Below, one piece after another: positions 1 to 8,274 of a DNA stretch of 64,000 nucleotides. Position 1 is the first letter of the stretch. Every line of letters starts with the position of its first letter. The notes beneath the pieces were generated by a model. That model ran no database searches, was not told the DNA's origin, and saw nothing but the letters and a program-made list of their open reading frames with translations. Position numbers and translations under genes: made by a program. Source of the DNA: Bacillota bacterium (GTDB lineage: Bacteria; Bacillota_I; Bacilli_A; Acholeplasmatales; Acholeplasmataceae); the NCBI GenBank assembly GCA_018817915.1, contig JAHISX010000039.1, positions 1 through 64,000 on the forward strand, written 5' to 3'.

Positions 1-96
1 GAAGTCCTAAGTGATAATGATTTGATGCCAAATCAATGGCTTAAATTAATTGACTATACCGGCACTTTATTTGAAGAGGCTAAATACGTCTCTTAA
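1..96 (+). CDS. C-terminal end of an unidentified protein (partial)
   Basis: An open frame enters from the left edge and runs 31 codons to a TAA at 94-96. The tail reads like normal protein, with acidic and aromatic residues. It is convergent with the rplT operon, and the hairpin at 151-177 could end both transcripts. Too little is present to name the family. Confidence 0.5.
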   Translation, partial: EVLSDNDLMPNQWLKLIDYTGTLFEEAKYVS

Positions 97-150
97 CTCG
101 AATCTTCCATATCTTCCATTAAACTTTTGACACTACCATATATTATACAA

Positions 151-177
151 AAAAAAGGTGGAATATACCACCTTTTT
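151..177 (-). terminator. Intrinsic terminator of the infC-rpmI-rplT operon, probably bidirectional
   Basis: A perfect 10-bp stem (AAAAAGGTGG at 152-161, CCACCTTTTT at 168-177) with a 6-nt loop lies just past the rplT stop. The A and T runs on both flanks let it work in both directions, so it can also end the rightward gene at 1-96. Confidence 0.85.
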
Positions 178-182
178 GTTTT

Positions 183-848
183 TTAGTTTAAATCAGTTAA
201 TGCTTTAACTAAATCAGCCTTAAGCATTTTGTCAAAACCTTCAATTTTCTTTTCTGATGCTAAAGCTTTTAATTCTTTAACAAGCATTTTTGAATAATCG
301 ACAGTTTCAGTAACAACTTCAACGTTAACTTCAACTTTTTTAGGAGCATCTTTAACAACGTTAACTTCGACTTCGACTTTTTTAGCAGTTTCTTTGACTA
401 CTTTAGCCTCAACCTTAGCTTCTGGTTTTTTAGGAGCTTCCTTAACTACTTTAACTTCAACTTTTTTAGGAGCTGCAGCTTTAGGTAATTTTCCAGCGAT
501 TGCATCTTGAGCTAATTTGCAATAAGCACTAAAATCTTCTGGTTGAAAAACAGCAATATCAGCAAGCATCTTACGATTGACTTGAACGTTTGCTAATGAT
601 AAACCATGGATTAATGTAGAATATTTCATTCCATTTGCTTTAGCAGCAGCATTGATACGTGTAATCCAAAGTTTTCTAAACTCTCTTTTTCTTTGTTTAC
701 GGTCACGATAAGCATATGCTAATGAACGCATAACTTGTTCGTGTGCAGTACGATACAATGTTCTCTTAGAACCAAAATAGCCTTTGGCTAATTTTAATAT
801 TTTCTTATGGCGTTTTTTTGCGGTAACTCCGCCTTTTACTCTTGGCAT
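183..848 (-). CDS. rplT: 50S ribosomal protein L20 with a long C-terminal extension
   Basis: Residues 1-118 are a complete L20 (it starts MPRVKGG and is rich in basic helices), the early-assembly 23S rRNA-binding protein that also represses its own operon in Firmicutes. The usual length is about 118 residues; this protein has 221. Residues 126-182 are four imperfect repeats of 12-16 residues built on an APKKVEV..VVKE pattern. Residues 184-221 form a small helical segment ([10 protein letters not shown]..., KADLVKAL) resembling SAP/Rho-N-type nucleic-acid-binding modules. The SD GAGGAGG precedes the ATG. It is the last gene of the infC-rpmI-rplT operon. The L20 identity is certain; the role of the tail is unknown. 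Confidence 0.96.
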   Translation of the reverse strand: MPRVKGGVTAKKRHKKILKLAKGYFGSKRTLYRTAHEQVMRSLAYAYRDRKQRKREFRKLWITRINAAAKANGMKYSTLIHGLSLANVQVNRKMLADIAVFQPEDFSAYCKLAQDAIAGKLPKAAAPKKVEVKVVKEAPKKPEAKVEAKVVKETAKKVEVEVNVVKDAPKKVEVNVEVVTETVDYSKMLVKELKALASEKKIEGFDKMLKADLVKALTDLN

Positions 849-863
849 TTTTTATTCCTCCTC

Positions 864-1064
864 TTACAACATGTTAGAAATAAGAGCTTTAATGCGTTTT
901 GCATCGGTAGGATGAACACTTGTTTCGCCTCTTAATTGTCTATTCTGTTTCGTTGTTTTTGATGCTGCTAAATGGTTTTTGTAAGCATGTCCGCGCATAA
1001 GCTTACCAGTACCAGTAACTTTAATTCTCTTTTTCAAACCACTATGTGTTTTTTGTTTTGGCAT
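864..1064 (-). CDS. rpmI: 50S ribosomal protein L35
   Basis: A 66-residue, strongly basic protein starting MPKQKTHSG with the KRIKVTGTGK...RGHAYKNH pattern of L35. It is a structural component of the large subunit. It has the normal length, a good SD (AAGGAAGG) before ATG, and sits between infC and rplT as in nearly all Firmicutes. It should be subject to the same L20-mediated attenuation as the other two genes. Confidence 0.97.
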   Translation of the reverse strand: MPKQKTHSGLKKRIKVTGTGKLMRGHAYKNHLAASKTTKQNRQLRGETSVHPTDAKRIKALISNML

Positions 1065-1082
1065 GATTGTAACCTTCCTTTT

Positions 1083-1613
1083 TTATGTGATAATGATTGG
1101 TGCAAGTATTGCAATTAGACTTCTGCCATCCATCTTAGGTCTCAATTCAATGATTGCCTTTGATCCGATAGCCTCAATAAAGCTCATCATAACTTGTCTA
1201 CCGACTTCGCTATGCGTAATCATTCTACCGTAGAAACGAATTGATAGTTTGACTTTATCGCCTTTTTCTAAGAATTTGATTGCGTGTTTTAATTTTGTTT
1301 CCAGATCGTGTTTGTCAATGGTTGGGCTTAAGCGAATCTCTTTAAGTTCAACAATATGCTGATTCTTCTTGATTTCTTTAAGCTTCTTTTGCTGTTCGAA
1401 GCGATACTTAGAATAATCCATAAATTTAGCAACCATTGGTTTCGACTCTGGTGATACAACTACGACATCTAGTTCCTTAAGTGCAGCCATAGCTAAGGCT
1501 TCACGACGTGAGATAATACCTACTTTACCACCATTTTCATCGATGACAAGTAAATCTCCATAAGGAATTGATTCGTTCACTAGATCAGTATTCTTTTTTT
1601 GAATTTGTTTAAT
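1083..1613 (-). CDS. infC: Translation initiation factor IF-3 with an AUU start codon
   Basis: IF3 binds the 30S subunit, prevents 50S joining and checks the start codon. The protein has the two-domain form: an N-terminal domain (DLVNESIPYGDLLVIDENG, residues about 9-27), a linker (MDYSKYRFEQQKK), and a C-terminal domain (KEIRLSPTIDKHDL, KDGR-like KMDGRS near the end). I place the start at ATT (1611-1613) because GGAGGTGG lies 5-8 nt upstream and the family signature starts a few residues later. This gives 176 residues, a normal IF3 length. The frame stays open for 25 further codons upstream, but those lie in the regulatory leader and do not resemble IF3. An AUU start is the classic infC device for autorepression by IF3 discrimination. 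Confidence 0.93.
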   Translation of the reverse strand: MKQIQKKNTDLVNESIPYGDLLVIDENGGKVGIISRREALAMAALKELDVVVVSPESKPMVAKFMDYSKYRFEQQKKLKEIKKNQHIVELKEIRLSPTIDKHDLETKLKHAIKFLEKGDKVKLSIRFYGRMITHSEVGRQVMMSFIEAIGSKAIIELRPKMDGRSLIAILAPIIIT

Positions 1614-1773
1614 GCAGTCCACCTCCGTTTCCTGTGTATTTAGAAAAGAAAAAAGTGTGTACATATTGCACCCACTTTGTAACGTCAAATTAATAACGTG
1701 ACTGTTTGCCTACGAATTCATCCATCAGGCGAGAGGGTACCTCTTCTTTTCACTCATATTTATATACAGTAAG
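1614..1773 (-). promoter_or_regulatory. infC operon leader, candidate L20-binding attenuator
   Basis: About 160 nt separate the promoter from the infC AUU. The leader holds several local inverted repeats and ends in an intrinsic-terminator hairpin (1643-1678) just before the infC SD. In Bacillus the same operon is controlled by L20 binding to its leader and causing premature termination. Position, length and the terminal hairpin fit that model; the L20-binding fold itself was not verified. Confidence 0.65.
1643..1678 (-). terminator. Attenuator-type hairpin inside the infC leader
   Basis: On the minus strand a 6-bp outer stem (AAAGTG/CACTTT), one mismatch and a 4-bp inner stem are followed by a T-rich run (TTTTTTCTTTTC). 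It sits upstream of the infC SD, so it ends leader transcripts rather than the operon. Confidence 0.7.
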
Positions 1774-1801
1774 ATTATACCATTTTTGCAAAGTTTGTCA
1801 A
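1774..1801 (-). promoter_or_regulatory. Promoter of the infC-rpmI-rplT operon
   Basis: On the minus strand TTGACA (1796-1801) and TATAAT (1774-1779) are separated by 16 nt. Both boxes are perfect sigma-A-type matches. Confidence 0.85.
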
Positions 1802-1813
1802 CAATAATAAGCA

Positions 1814-2494
1814 TTATAAAGCCTCAAAGTTGATTTGGTACGCATAGATAGTTAATCCTAGACAAATATAACACATTTTATAGATGTAAGCAAGTGTTAT
1901 TGTTGAAAAAAATGAAGAAAATTGTGGGAAAAGATAAAATAAATAGATATTTTGCTGGTCTTCAATCAACCAATTTGAAAGAATATAAAACAATGCAATC
2001 AAGATGGCAAAGTGTTTATGCTTATCTTTGATTAAGATGAGAATCATAAGAGCAAGCATCAAACCATCCAAATAGAGATTTAAAAATAGAAAAATTGAAG
2101 ATGCTTTATAAGTATAGTAAGCCGTAAGATAAAAAGGGATAATATGATAGATCATGAAGAACAAACAAAAAAACCATGTCAAGACCAGCACGTAAAAGAA
2201 CAGTTTAATCAAAGCGATATAAGTTCTTCCAAAATAACTGATCATTGGCTTAAGATGTGCTTGATCATGATCCATCATCAACAAAACAATCAAAAATGGA
2301 TAAATGATGATGATCAAATTTGACATGGTTTGTTCATAATATAGCTGATTATATGCTCTATACAAGCGTTGTTCAACGATCTGTTCACTCGAGTAAACAA
2401 ATAGAATCATTAAACCAATCCAAACGAGAAGTCCAAGAATTAATATGACACGCTTTTTTGAATAAAACAAATGCATATAAAAATATTTGATCAT
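1814..2494 (-). CDS. ABC-2-like integral membrane protein, six predicted spans
   Basis: 226 residues with about six hydrophobic segments (near 15-33, 58-75, 95-117, 135-155, 160-175 and 200-218), the layout of small ABC-2-type permeases. Its ATG overlaps the TGA of the upstream ATPase gene (ATGA), so the two are translationally coupled and probably form one exporter. It is the last gene of a four-gene operon whose first two genes encode exported or anchored proteins. No family was recognised from sequence; transporter permease is inferred from topology and context. Confidence 0.75.
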   Translation of the reverse strand: MIKYFYMHLFYSKKRVILILGLLVWIGLMILFVYSSEQIVEQRLYRAYNQLYYEQTMSNLIIIIYPFLIVLLMMDHDQAHLKPMISYFGRTYIALIKLFFYVLVLTWFFCLFFMIYHIIPFYLTAYYTYKASSIFLFLNLYLDGLMLALMILILIKDKHKHFAILIALFYILSNWLIEDQQNIYLFYLFPQFSSFFSTITLAYIYKMCYICLGLTIYAYQINFEAL

Positions 2495-3045
2495 AGCTTG
2501 ATATGTTGATTTGCTAAATGAACAAATAATTCAGGTTGATGGGTTGAAACAATAAAACTCATCCCTTCATTTTTCTTTTTTTCAATGATTCCTTTAAGTA
2601 TATGGGTACTTTCGTAATCTAGTCCAGATAAGGGTTCATCCAAGATGATGAGATCAGGATTACCAATAAAAGTGGACACAATAGCCAACTTTTGTTGATT
2701 CCCTTTAGATAACTCGTGAATACTTTTAAAGATTGGAATGTTGAAAGATAGCAAAAGATTTTGATCTATTTTTGTTCTTTTTATTTTTGCAAGTGTCTCT
2801 AAATAAGGCAATACTTTGACAAACATGGGAAGCATTGCTTTTTCTGGCAAATAACCAATCTTCAGCTTTTTTGACTCAATACTACCTATATCAGGTCTAG
2901 TGAATCCTAAAACAAGCTGAATCAAAGTTGTTTTACCTTGACCATTGTCACCACTAACTAAAATGAAATCACTTGGGTTGATTTCCAAATCAAATGTCTT
3001 AGGTAAGTATTTCTTACCTGCATGATCTAATTTAATTAAGGGCAT
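2491..3045 (-). CDS. Small ABC transporter ATP-binding protein
   Basis: 184 residues with Walker A GDNGQGKTT (32-40), an LPE segment at the Q-loop position, signature LSKGNQQ (112-118), Walker B LIILDE (132-137) and H-loop STHQ (167-170). It is shorter than typical ATPases (about 220-300) but has every catalytic motif. The ATG lies inside the end of the upstream gene (14-nt overlap) with no clear SD, so translation is probably coupled. With the downstream six-span protein it forms a likely exporter of unknown substrate. Confidence 0.88.
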   Translation of the reverse strand: MPLIKLDHAGKKYLPKTFDLEINPSDFILVSGDNGQGKTTLIQLVLGFTRPDIGSIESKKLKIGYLPEKAMLPMFVKVLPYLETLAKIKRTKIDQNLLLSFNIPIFKSIHELSKGNQQKLAIVSTFIGNPDLIILDEPLSGLDYESTHILKGIIEKKKNEGMSFIVSTHQPELFVHLANQHIKL

Positions 3046-3811
3046 AAGTCGTAATTAGCAAGCCGCTTTCCTTTAAGATTTCATAATCAAACATATATTT
3101 GAAATTAGCAATGGTCTGGATTGCCCCATCTGAAAAGTAAATAACAATGGGCACATCATCGAGTAACATATCCTCATCAGGTATTGTTAATATAATCTTT
3201 TCAGATTGAGTTTCAAATGAAATTGAATAATCAATACCTATTCTAATCTGTTCTATTGGTTGTTCTAGGTTTAGATATTCAATATTGATGATTCCAAGTC
3301 TTGAGATGAATAAATCTGGTGCTTTATGTCCTTCAAGTGCAGTCCAGTCTAAAGCATTTGTATCAGAGCTGATACTCATTAAGGATAATGTACCTAAACT
3401 AATCAAATAGTCTTGTCCATCCAAAAGTACCATATGCATAAATAAATCTTCAATGACATAATTTTCTCCTAAATCCGGGAGAAACATATGGATTGTCATC
3501 TCATGATATGTCTCATTTAAATAAGATTCTTCATAACCCAATGTTATTTTGTCTAAAGACATCTCTAACTTTTTACTCTCATCAGCATTCATCAATTCAA
3601 TTTTGTCATAACTTAATGCATACGCAATTGGGTGATCAATATCATTGACATAAAGAGATACTTTCATTTCTATACCTTCTTCATAGAGATAACTATAGTA
3701 TTTTTGGACACTTAAAAGCCTCATAGGAACTTTTTCCTGATGATTGATAATAAGTAATGCCATCATGAATACAATCACTACAAGGCTAAATATGAAGACG
3801 ACATGCTTCAT
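3032..3811 (-). CDS. Membrane-anchored extracytoplasmic protein, unknown function
   Basis: 259 residues: one N-terminal hydrophobic segment (about 4-22) without a lipobox cysteine, followed by an acidic, beta-rich domain presumably outside the cell. No known domain was recognised. ATGA overlap with the preceding gene and a 14-nt overlap with the ATPase gene place it firmly in the operon. It may be an accessory or cargo protein of the adjacent ABC exporter; this is inference. Confidence 0.7.
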   Translation of the reverse strand: MKHVVFIFSLVVIVFMMALLIINHQEKVPMRLLSVQKYYSYLYEEGIEMKVSLYVNDIDHPIAYALSYDKIELMNADESKKLEMSLDKITLGYEESYLNETYHEMTIHMFLPDLGENYVIEDLFMHMVLLDGQDYLISLGTLSLMSISSDTNALDWTALEGHKAPDLFISRLGIINIEYLNLEQPIEQIRIGIDYSISFETQSEKIILTIPDEDMLLDDVPIVIYFSDGAIQTIANFKYMFDYEILKESGLLITTYALN

Positions 3812-4434
3812 ATCTTTTTCTTCTCCAAACGCTGGTATTCAGTTGTTACAACAAAAACTTCATAACCGCCTCGATCTGCACGTATCCAAAAGAAATATCT
3901 GCTAGCTACACCGTTGGTTATTTTACCTTCGCCATAAATATAAAGATCGACTTGAGTCCCAGGATCAACTTTCAAGCTAATCTCATAAGATTCCTTATCT
4001 TCTGTTGATACAGTATAGTCAGCTGATAACTTAAGGGACCCATCCAAATTATTCTTAAAAGCAACCTTTTCAGCGGACGTTTTAATTCCGATAGTTCCAG
4101 TTGCTGATAAACCTAACTTCGATGAAACTTTTCTATCAAGTGTATACGTATAATCAATTGCTGTATATCCATCGTTATAATAAGAAAATAAGGTTTCAGA
4201 AACATAAGTGATCTTGACATTGGAATTGACTTTATAAACATTCCACCCCATAAACTTTCGTTTATCCACCTTTTTATAATATGTTTTGTAATCATCATCA
4301 CTGAAGTCTTCAAGTAATTCTCCCGATGGTAGTGTAATCGATTCAAAACTTTGATAATTCGTAGAACCCAATGCAATCAATTCAGATCCTAAAAAACAAG
4401 CTACAAATAAGACTAAAAATACGATTTTTTTCAT
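3808..4434 (-). CDS. Exported protein with cleavable-type signal peptide, unknown function
   Basis: 208 residues starting with a signal peptide (MKK, then a hydrophobic core to about residue 22 with an ALGS-like cleavage region). The mature part is rich in Ser/Thr/Tyr and charged residues and ends in a basic tail (EKKKI). The SD GGAGG precedes the ATG. It is the first gene of the four-gene operon, so it is made in the largest amount. It is not a lipoprotein (no lipobox Cys). No homologous family is recognised. Confidence 0.7.
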   Translation of the reverse strand: MKKIVFLVLFVACFLGSELIALGSTNYQSFESITLPSGELLEDFSDDDYKTYYKKVDKRKFMGWNVYKVNSNVKITYVSETLFSYYNDGYTAIDYTYTLDRKVSSKLGLSATGTIGIKTSAEKVAFKNNLDGSLKLSADYTVSTEDKESYEISLKVDPGTQVDLYIYGEGKITNGVASRYFFWIRADRGGYEVFVVTTEYQRLEKKKI

Positions 4435-4481
4435 TGTTTTATCCTCCTAACCTATAATAGAAGGTCAAACAATTTTTTACT

Positions 4482-4515
4482 ATAAAAAAAATTCCAGATC
4501 GACGACCTGGAATTT
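4482..4515 (-). terminator. Terminator after pepP
   Basis: A 9-bp stem AAATTCCAG (4489-4497)/CTGGAATTT (4507-4515), 9-nt loop, then a T run on the minus strand. It separates pepP from the downstream four-gene operon. Confidence 0.85.
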
Positions 4516-4519
4516 AAAT

Positions 4520-5770
4520 TTACTTTTTCATAAAATCTTCAATATCTGCAATTTCCTTAATGAGATCAGCAGATAAATTGATGGGTCCTTCTTTTGTCAC
4601 ATAGACATCATCTTCAATACGGATACCAATACCTTCTTCAGCAATGTATAAACCGGGTTCAACAGTAATTAAAGCACCTTCAGGAATTACCGCACTATAA
4701 TTACCGACATCATGAACATCAAGTCCAAGGTAGTGACCTAAACCATGATAGTAATATTTAATGATTTCAGAATCTTCTTTTATCAATCCAAGTTTTTTAG
4801 CACCCTCAATCAGTAATTGTCTGCCATATTCCTTAAATTCATCAACAGTAACACCTGGCTTTAACCATTCAATTGATTTCTTATTGACATTGAGAACAAC
4901 TTCATAGACTGCTTTTTGTCTATCAGAAAATTTTCCATTCGCAGGAAAGACTCTTGTAATATCAGAACAGTAATTACCATATTTAACACCTAAGTCAAAT
5001 AGGACTAAGGTACCATCTTTGATTTCATCTTTATTGTCAACATAATGAAGTACTGTCGCATTTTTTCCTGATGCAGCAATCGTATCAAAGGAAGTTGTCA
5101 CACGGTGCTGATTTAATACGAAATTATATTCCGCTTCGGCTTGATACTCATATAATCCTGGCTTTAATGTCTTCATGATGCGATTTAATCCCTTTTCAGT
5201 AATGTTGATAGCCTTCTTGGTTTCTGAGATTTCAAAAGCATCTTTTGCCATTCTTTGTTCAGCTAAAATCATTTGATTTGAGATGATATTTAAGAAGGGG
5301 TATAAAGCTTTTAATTGGTGTGCATAAGTAATACCAACAGTATCTAGAGCAATTTCACTTTGACGCTCTAGGTCTAGATAGAATGTATCGATATGTCCGA
5401 AAATAGCACTTCTAGTTGTTGATAGAAGATTGTGAATATAATGATCTAGATCTTTAATGTTGATGATATGCTTAAGTTCAAGTTCTGCTTTTTCACTGGC
5501 TTCATCGAACGTCAAACCAGCACCATCCCAAAGGACTTTCACTGGATCATTTTCAGCGATGAACAAATAAGAAACGGCATCTTTATTTCCTTTAATGAGT
5601 AAAAGGCAAACATCTTGTTGTTCGATGCCAGTTAAGTAAAAGAAATTTCTATTGACAGAAAATGGATAATTCTGATCATTTGATTTTTGTGGTGCATGTC
5701 CTGAAAAAAAGACAGATAGTGAATTGGTTTTCACATGTTTTAAATATTCATTTCTTCTTTGAATGTACAT
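4520..5770 (-). CDS. pepP: Xaa-Pro aminopeptidase (M24B)
   Basis: 416 residues with an N-terminal aminopeptidase-P domain (about 1-130) and a C-terminal pita-bread metallopeptidase domain. The dimetal ligands are visible: Asp in LFDLGVKYG and NYCSDITR, His in HGLGHYLGLDVHD, Glu in ITVEPGLYI and Glu in GIRIEDDVYV. It removes N-terminal residues preceding proline and probably acts in the cytosol (no signal peptide). The SD AAGGAG precedes the ATG. It lies 9 nt after the phosphohexomutase gene, so the two are co-transcribed. Confidence 0.93.
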   Translation of the reverse strand: MYIQRRNEYLKHVKTNSLSVFFSGHAPQKSNDQNYPFSVNRNFFYLTGIEQQDVCLLLIKGNKDAVSYLFIAENDPVKVLWDGAGLTFDEASEKAELELKHIINIKDLDHYIHNLLSTTRSAIFGHIDTFYLDLERQSEIALDTVGITYAHQLKALYPFLNIISNQMILAEQRMAKDAFEISETKKAINITEKGLNRIMKTLKPGLYEYQAEAEYNFVLNQHRVTTSFDTIAASGKNATVLHYVDNKDEIKDGTLVLFDLGVKYGNYCSDITRVFPANGKFSDRQKAVYEVVLNVNKKSIEWLKPGVTVDEFKEYGRQLLIEGAKKLGLIKEDSEIIKYYYHGLGHYLGLDVHDVGNYSAVIPEGALITVEPGLYIAEEGIGIRIEDDVYVTKEGPINLSADLIKEIADIEDFMKK

Positions 5771-5779
5771 GATTTCTCC

Positions 5780-7447
5780 TTATATTGACTCAATTTCTTT
5801 AAGAATTTGATCATTGAATTTTTCTACTAAAGCTTTTGCTTGTTCCATTGATTTTGCTTTTGTTCCATAATAAATTTTAAGCTTTGGTTCAGTTCCACTC
5901 GGTCTAAAGACGACCCAGTTTTTGTCTTCATAATTATATTTTAGAACATTTGATTTTGGATAATCTAATTTCGTTGTTTCTTCATTTTCAACATGTATAC
6001 CTTTGAAAACATCATCATATGATTTTAGAAGTTTATCTTCCATCTTTGGTGGATTCTTTCTAAAATGATCCATAATCTCATTGATTTTTTCTAATCCTGA
6101 GATGCCAGTAAGCATGATGTTTTTAGTGAATTCATAATAATAACCATATATTTGGTAAATTTGATCTAAATAATCGATCATTGTCATTTTCTTCATGTCC
6201 ACGAAATTTGCGATTTCAGCTAAGAGATATACAGCCTGAACAGCATCTTTATCCCTAACAAAATCTTTGACAAGACTTCCATATGATTCTTCACAACCAA
6301 ATACATAAGTGCCTTTATCTTTATTAATTTCTGCTTGTTCACCAATAAATTTGAAACCTGTCAATGTCGTAACGACATGCATATCAAACGATTTCGCAAT
6401 CACTTTAATTAAATTGGTCGTCACATTGGTTGTATAGACATAACCATGATCAGGAAGCGAATATCTTTTTTTCATCTCGCTTAGAATGTAGAAGAGTTCT
6501 ATTGCTGCAGTTTGATTACCGGTTAAAAGTTGAAACTCATTTTGATGTTTAACTGCAATACCAAGTCTATCAGCATCAGGATCTGTAACCATAACAATAT
6601 CAGCATCTATTTCTTTTGCATAAAGAATTGTATTTTCATAAGCTACAGCTTCTTCCGGATTGGAAGATTTGACATCCGGAAATGTTGAATCAATAACCAT
6701 TTGTGGTGCATAAGGATATATAGCATAACCTTGCGTCTTCATAAAATCAGGAATAATTGGGGCACCGCATCCATGAAGTGGTGAATACACAATTTTCACT
6801 GGTTTTGTTTCAAAATTGTTAATCCGGATCGTTGCTACTTCTGTTAAATAAATATCATCGAATGATTGATCAACATAGTGAATATGTTCATCATCACAAT
6901 ATTCAATTTCAAACGGATTAGTGATTGCGTTAATTTCAGCAATGACTAAATCTGCATCATGGGGAGACAACTGTGCGCCAGTATGATCATAAGCCTTGTA
7001 GCCATTATATTCTTTAGGGTTATGAGATGCTGTAATCATAATGCCACCTGCACCCTTAAAATAACGAACAGCAAAAGATAGCATTGGCGTTGGTCTGAGT
7101 GCATCAAAAAGATAGGAATCTATGCCTACTTTAGCAAGTACCATTGCCGATTGGTAAGCAAAAACTCTAGAATCTTTTCTATTATCATAAGAAATAGCAA
7201 TACCACCTTCGATATTGTTTTTCTTAATGTATCTTGCAAATCCCAAAGTTGCTCTTCTAATCGTGTATAAATTAATACGATTGGTACCAACACCCATTAA
7301 ACCACGCATGCCTCCAGTACCAAAACCTAAATCAGTATAAAAACATTCCTTGATTTGCTCTTTATTCAATTGTAGTAATTCTTCTTTCAAGCTTGGATCA
7401 AGTTCTTTTTGACTGAGCCAAAATTCATAATTCTCTAAGTAAGCCAT
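5780..7447 (-). CDS. Phosphoglucomutase/phosphomannomutase (alpha-D-phosphohexomutase)
   Basis: 555 residues, the length of the Bacillus PgcA-type enzymes. Visible motifs are the phosphoserine loop MITASHNPKEYNGY (Ser141), metal loop DPDADRLG, sugar-binding CEESYGS and phosphate-binding RPSGTEPKLK. It interconverts hexose 1- and 6-phosphates, feeding glycolipid and polysaccharide sugar nucleotides. A second member of the superfamily (glmM) lies at 62185-63492 and is clearly distinct. Substrate preference cannot be read from sequence. A TATAAT-like box lies just upstream. Confidence 0.92.
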   Translation of the reverse strand: MAYLENYEFWLSQKELDPSLKEELLQLNKEQIKECFYTDLGFGTGGMRGLMGVGTNRINLYTIRRATLGFARYIKKNNIEGGIAISYDNRKDSRVFAYQSAMVLAKVGIDSYLFDALRPTPMLSFAVRYFKGAGGIMITASHNPKEYNGYKAYDHTGAQLSPHDADLVIAEINAITNPFEIEYCDDEHIHYVDQSFDDIYLTEVATIRINNFETKPVKIVYSPLHGCGAPIIPDFMKTQGYAIYPYAPQMVIDSTFPDVKSSNPEEAVAYENTILYAKEIDADIVMVTDPDADRLGIAVKHQNEFQLLTGNQTAAIELFYILSEMKKRYSLPDHGYVYTTNVTTNLIKVIAKSFDMHVVTTLTGFKFIGEQAEINKDKGTYVFGCEESYGSLVKDFVRDKDAVQAVYLLAEIANFVDMKKMTMIDYLDQIYQIYGYYYEFTKNIMLTGISGLEKINEIMDHFRKNPPKMEDKLLKSYDDVFKGIHVENEETTKLDYPKSNVLKYNYEDKNWVVFRPSGTEPKLKIYYGTKAKSMEQAKALVEKFNDQILKEIESI

Positions 7448-7481
7448 TTTATCACCTATACATATTATAAACGATTTTGGT

Positions 7482-7511
7482 AAAAAAATAACCAGAATTA
7501 ACCGGTTATTT
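7482..7511 (-). terminator. Terminator after coaX
   Basis: Stem AAATAACC (7486-7493)/GGTTATTT (7504-7511) with a 10-nt loop and a minus-strand T run. It overlaps the coaX TAA. Confidence 0.8.
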
Positions 7512-8261
7512 GTCTAAAATTTGATTTCGATTGAATATATTCAATAAACCTTTCAGTACTAAATTAGGATCTCTGGATAGTTCATGCTTGCATAGTGGCG
7601 CGATTGTTTGTGATAAACCACCAGTTAAAATGACTGAAAAATCTTCTTTAACTTCTTCCCTAATGCGCTCTATTAGGCCATCAACCTGAGATGCTACACC
7701 ATATGTGACACCTGATTGCATACAATGAATTGTATTGGTCCCTAATACTTTTTTAGGAACTTCAATATCAATATCAGGTAATAAAGCTGTATTTCCAACA
7801 AGTGCTTTGATGGAAATACTAACACCTGGGGTAATAATGACGCCTAAGATGGTTTTATTTTTAACATAGATGTATTTGATTGCTGTACCTAAATCAACCA
7901 CAAGAACTGGTGTTGTAGTAAACTCAACTGCAACAGCTCCACATATTAAATCTGCACCAACTTCTCTTGGATTATCCGTCTTGACATTGACACCAGTTTT
8001 AACTCCTGGACCAACAATGAGTGGCTCTAAGTTTAAAAACCGGTTCGCGATATCTTTGAGCTTTTCAGTGATTCTAGGAACAACCGAAGAAATAGCAACT
8101 GCATGAATTGCTTTCATATCAATCAAACTCTTCATCGCAATATAATATTCATCTGATGTTTTAGTTACTTCAGTATTTAATCTAAATGTTTCATTGACAA
8201 GTTTACCATCAGATAAGCCAATGCTAATATTCGTATTTCCTACATCAAATAATAAAATCAT
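7506..8261 (-). CDS. coaX: Type III pantothenate kinase
   Basis: 251 residues of the ASKHA-fold CoaX family: DVGNTNISIG at the N-terminus (phosphate loop), EVGADLICGAV, VDLGTAIKYIYV (catalytic Asp) and GVIITPGVSIS. It phosphorylates pantothenate, the first step of coenzyme A synthesis. It lies directly downstream (13 nt) of an ECF substrate-binding membrane protein, consistent with pantothenate uptake followed by trapping. Confidence 0.95.
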   Translation of the reverse strand: MILLFDVGNTNISIGLSDGKLVNETFRLNTEVTKTSDEYYIAMKSLIDMKAIHAVAISSVVPRITEKLKDIANRFLNLEPLIVGPGVKTGVNVKTDNPREVGADLICGAVAVEFTTTPVLVVDLGTAIKYIYVKNKTILGVIITPGVSISIKALVGNTALLPDIDIEVPKKVLGTNTIHCMQSGVTYGVASQVDGLIERIREEVKEDFSVILTGGLSQTIAPLCKHELSRDPNLVLKGLLNIFNRNQILDK

Positions 8262-8274
8262 CTAATCACTCATT

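Noticed and set aside
1614-1688. A 25-codon ATG-started upstream extension of infC
   Set aside because: It lies in the leader hairpin region, has no SD and no IF3 similarity; the ATT at 1611-1613 has the proper SD.
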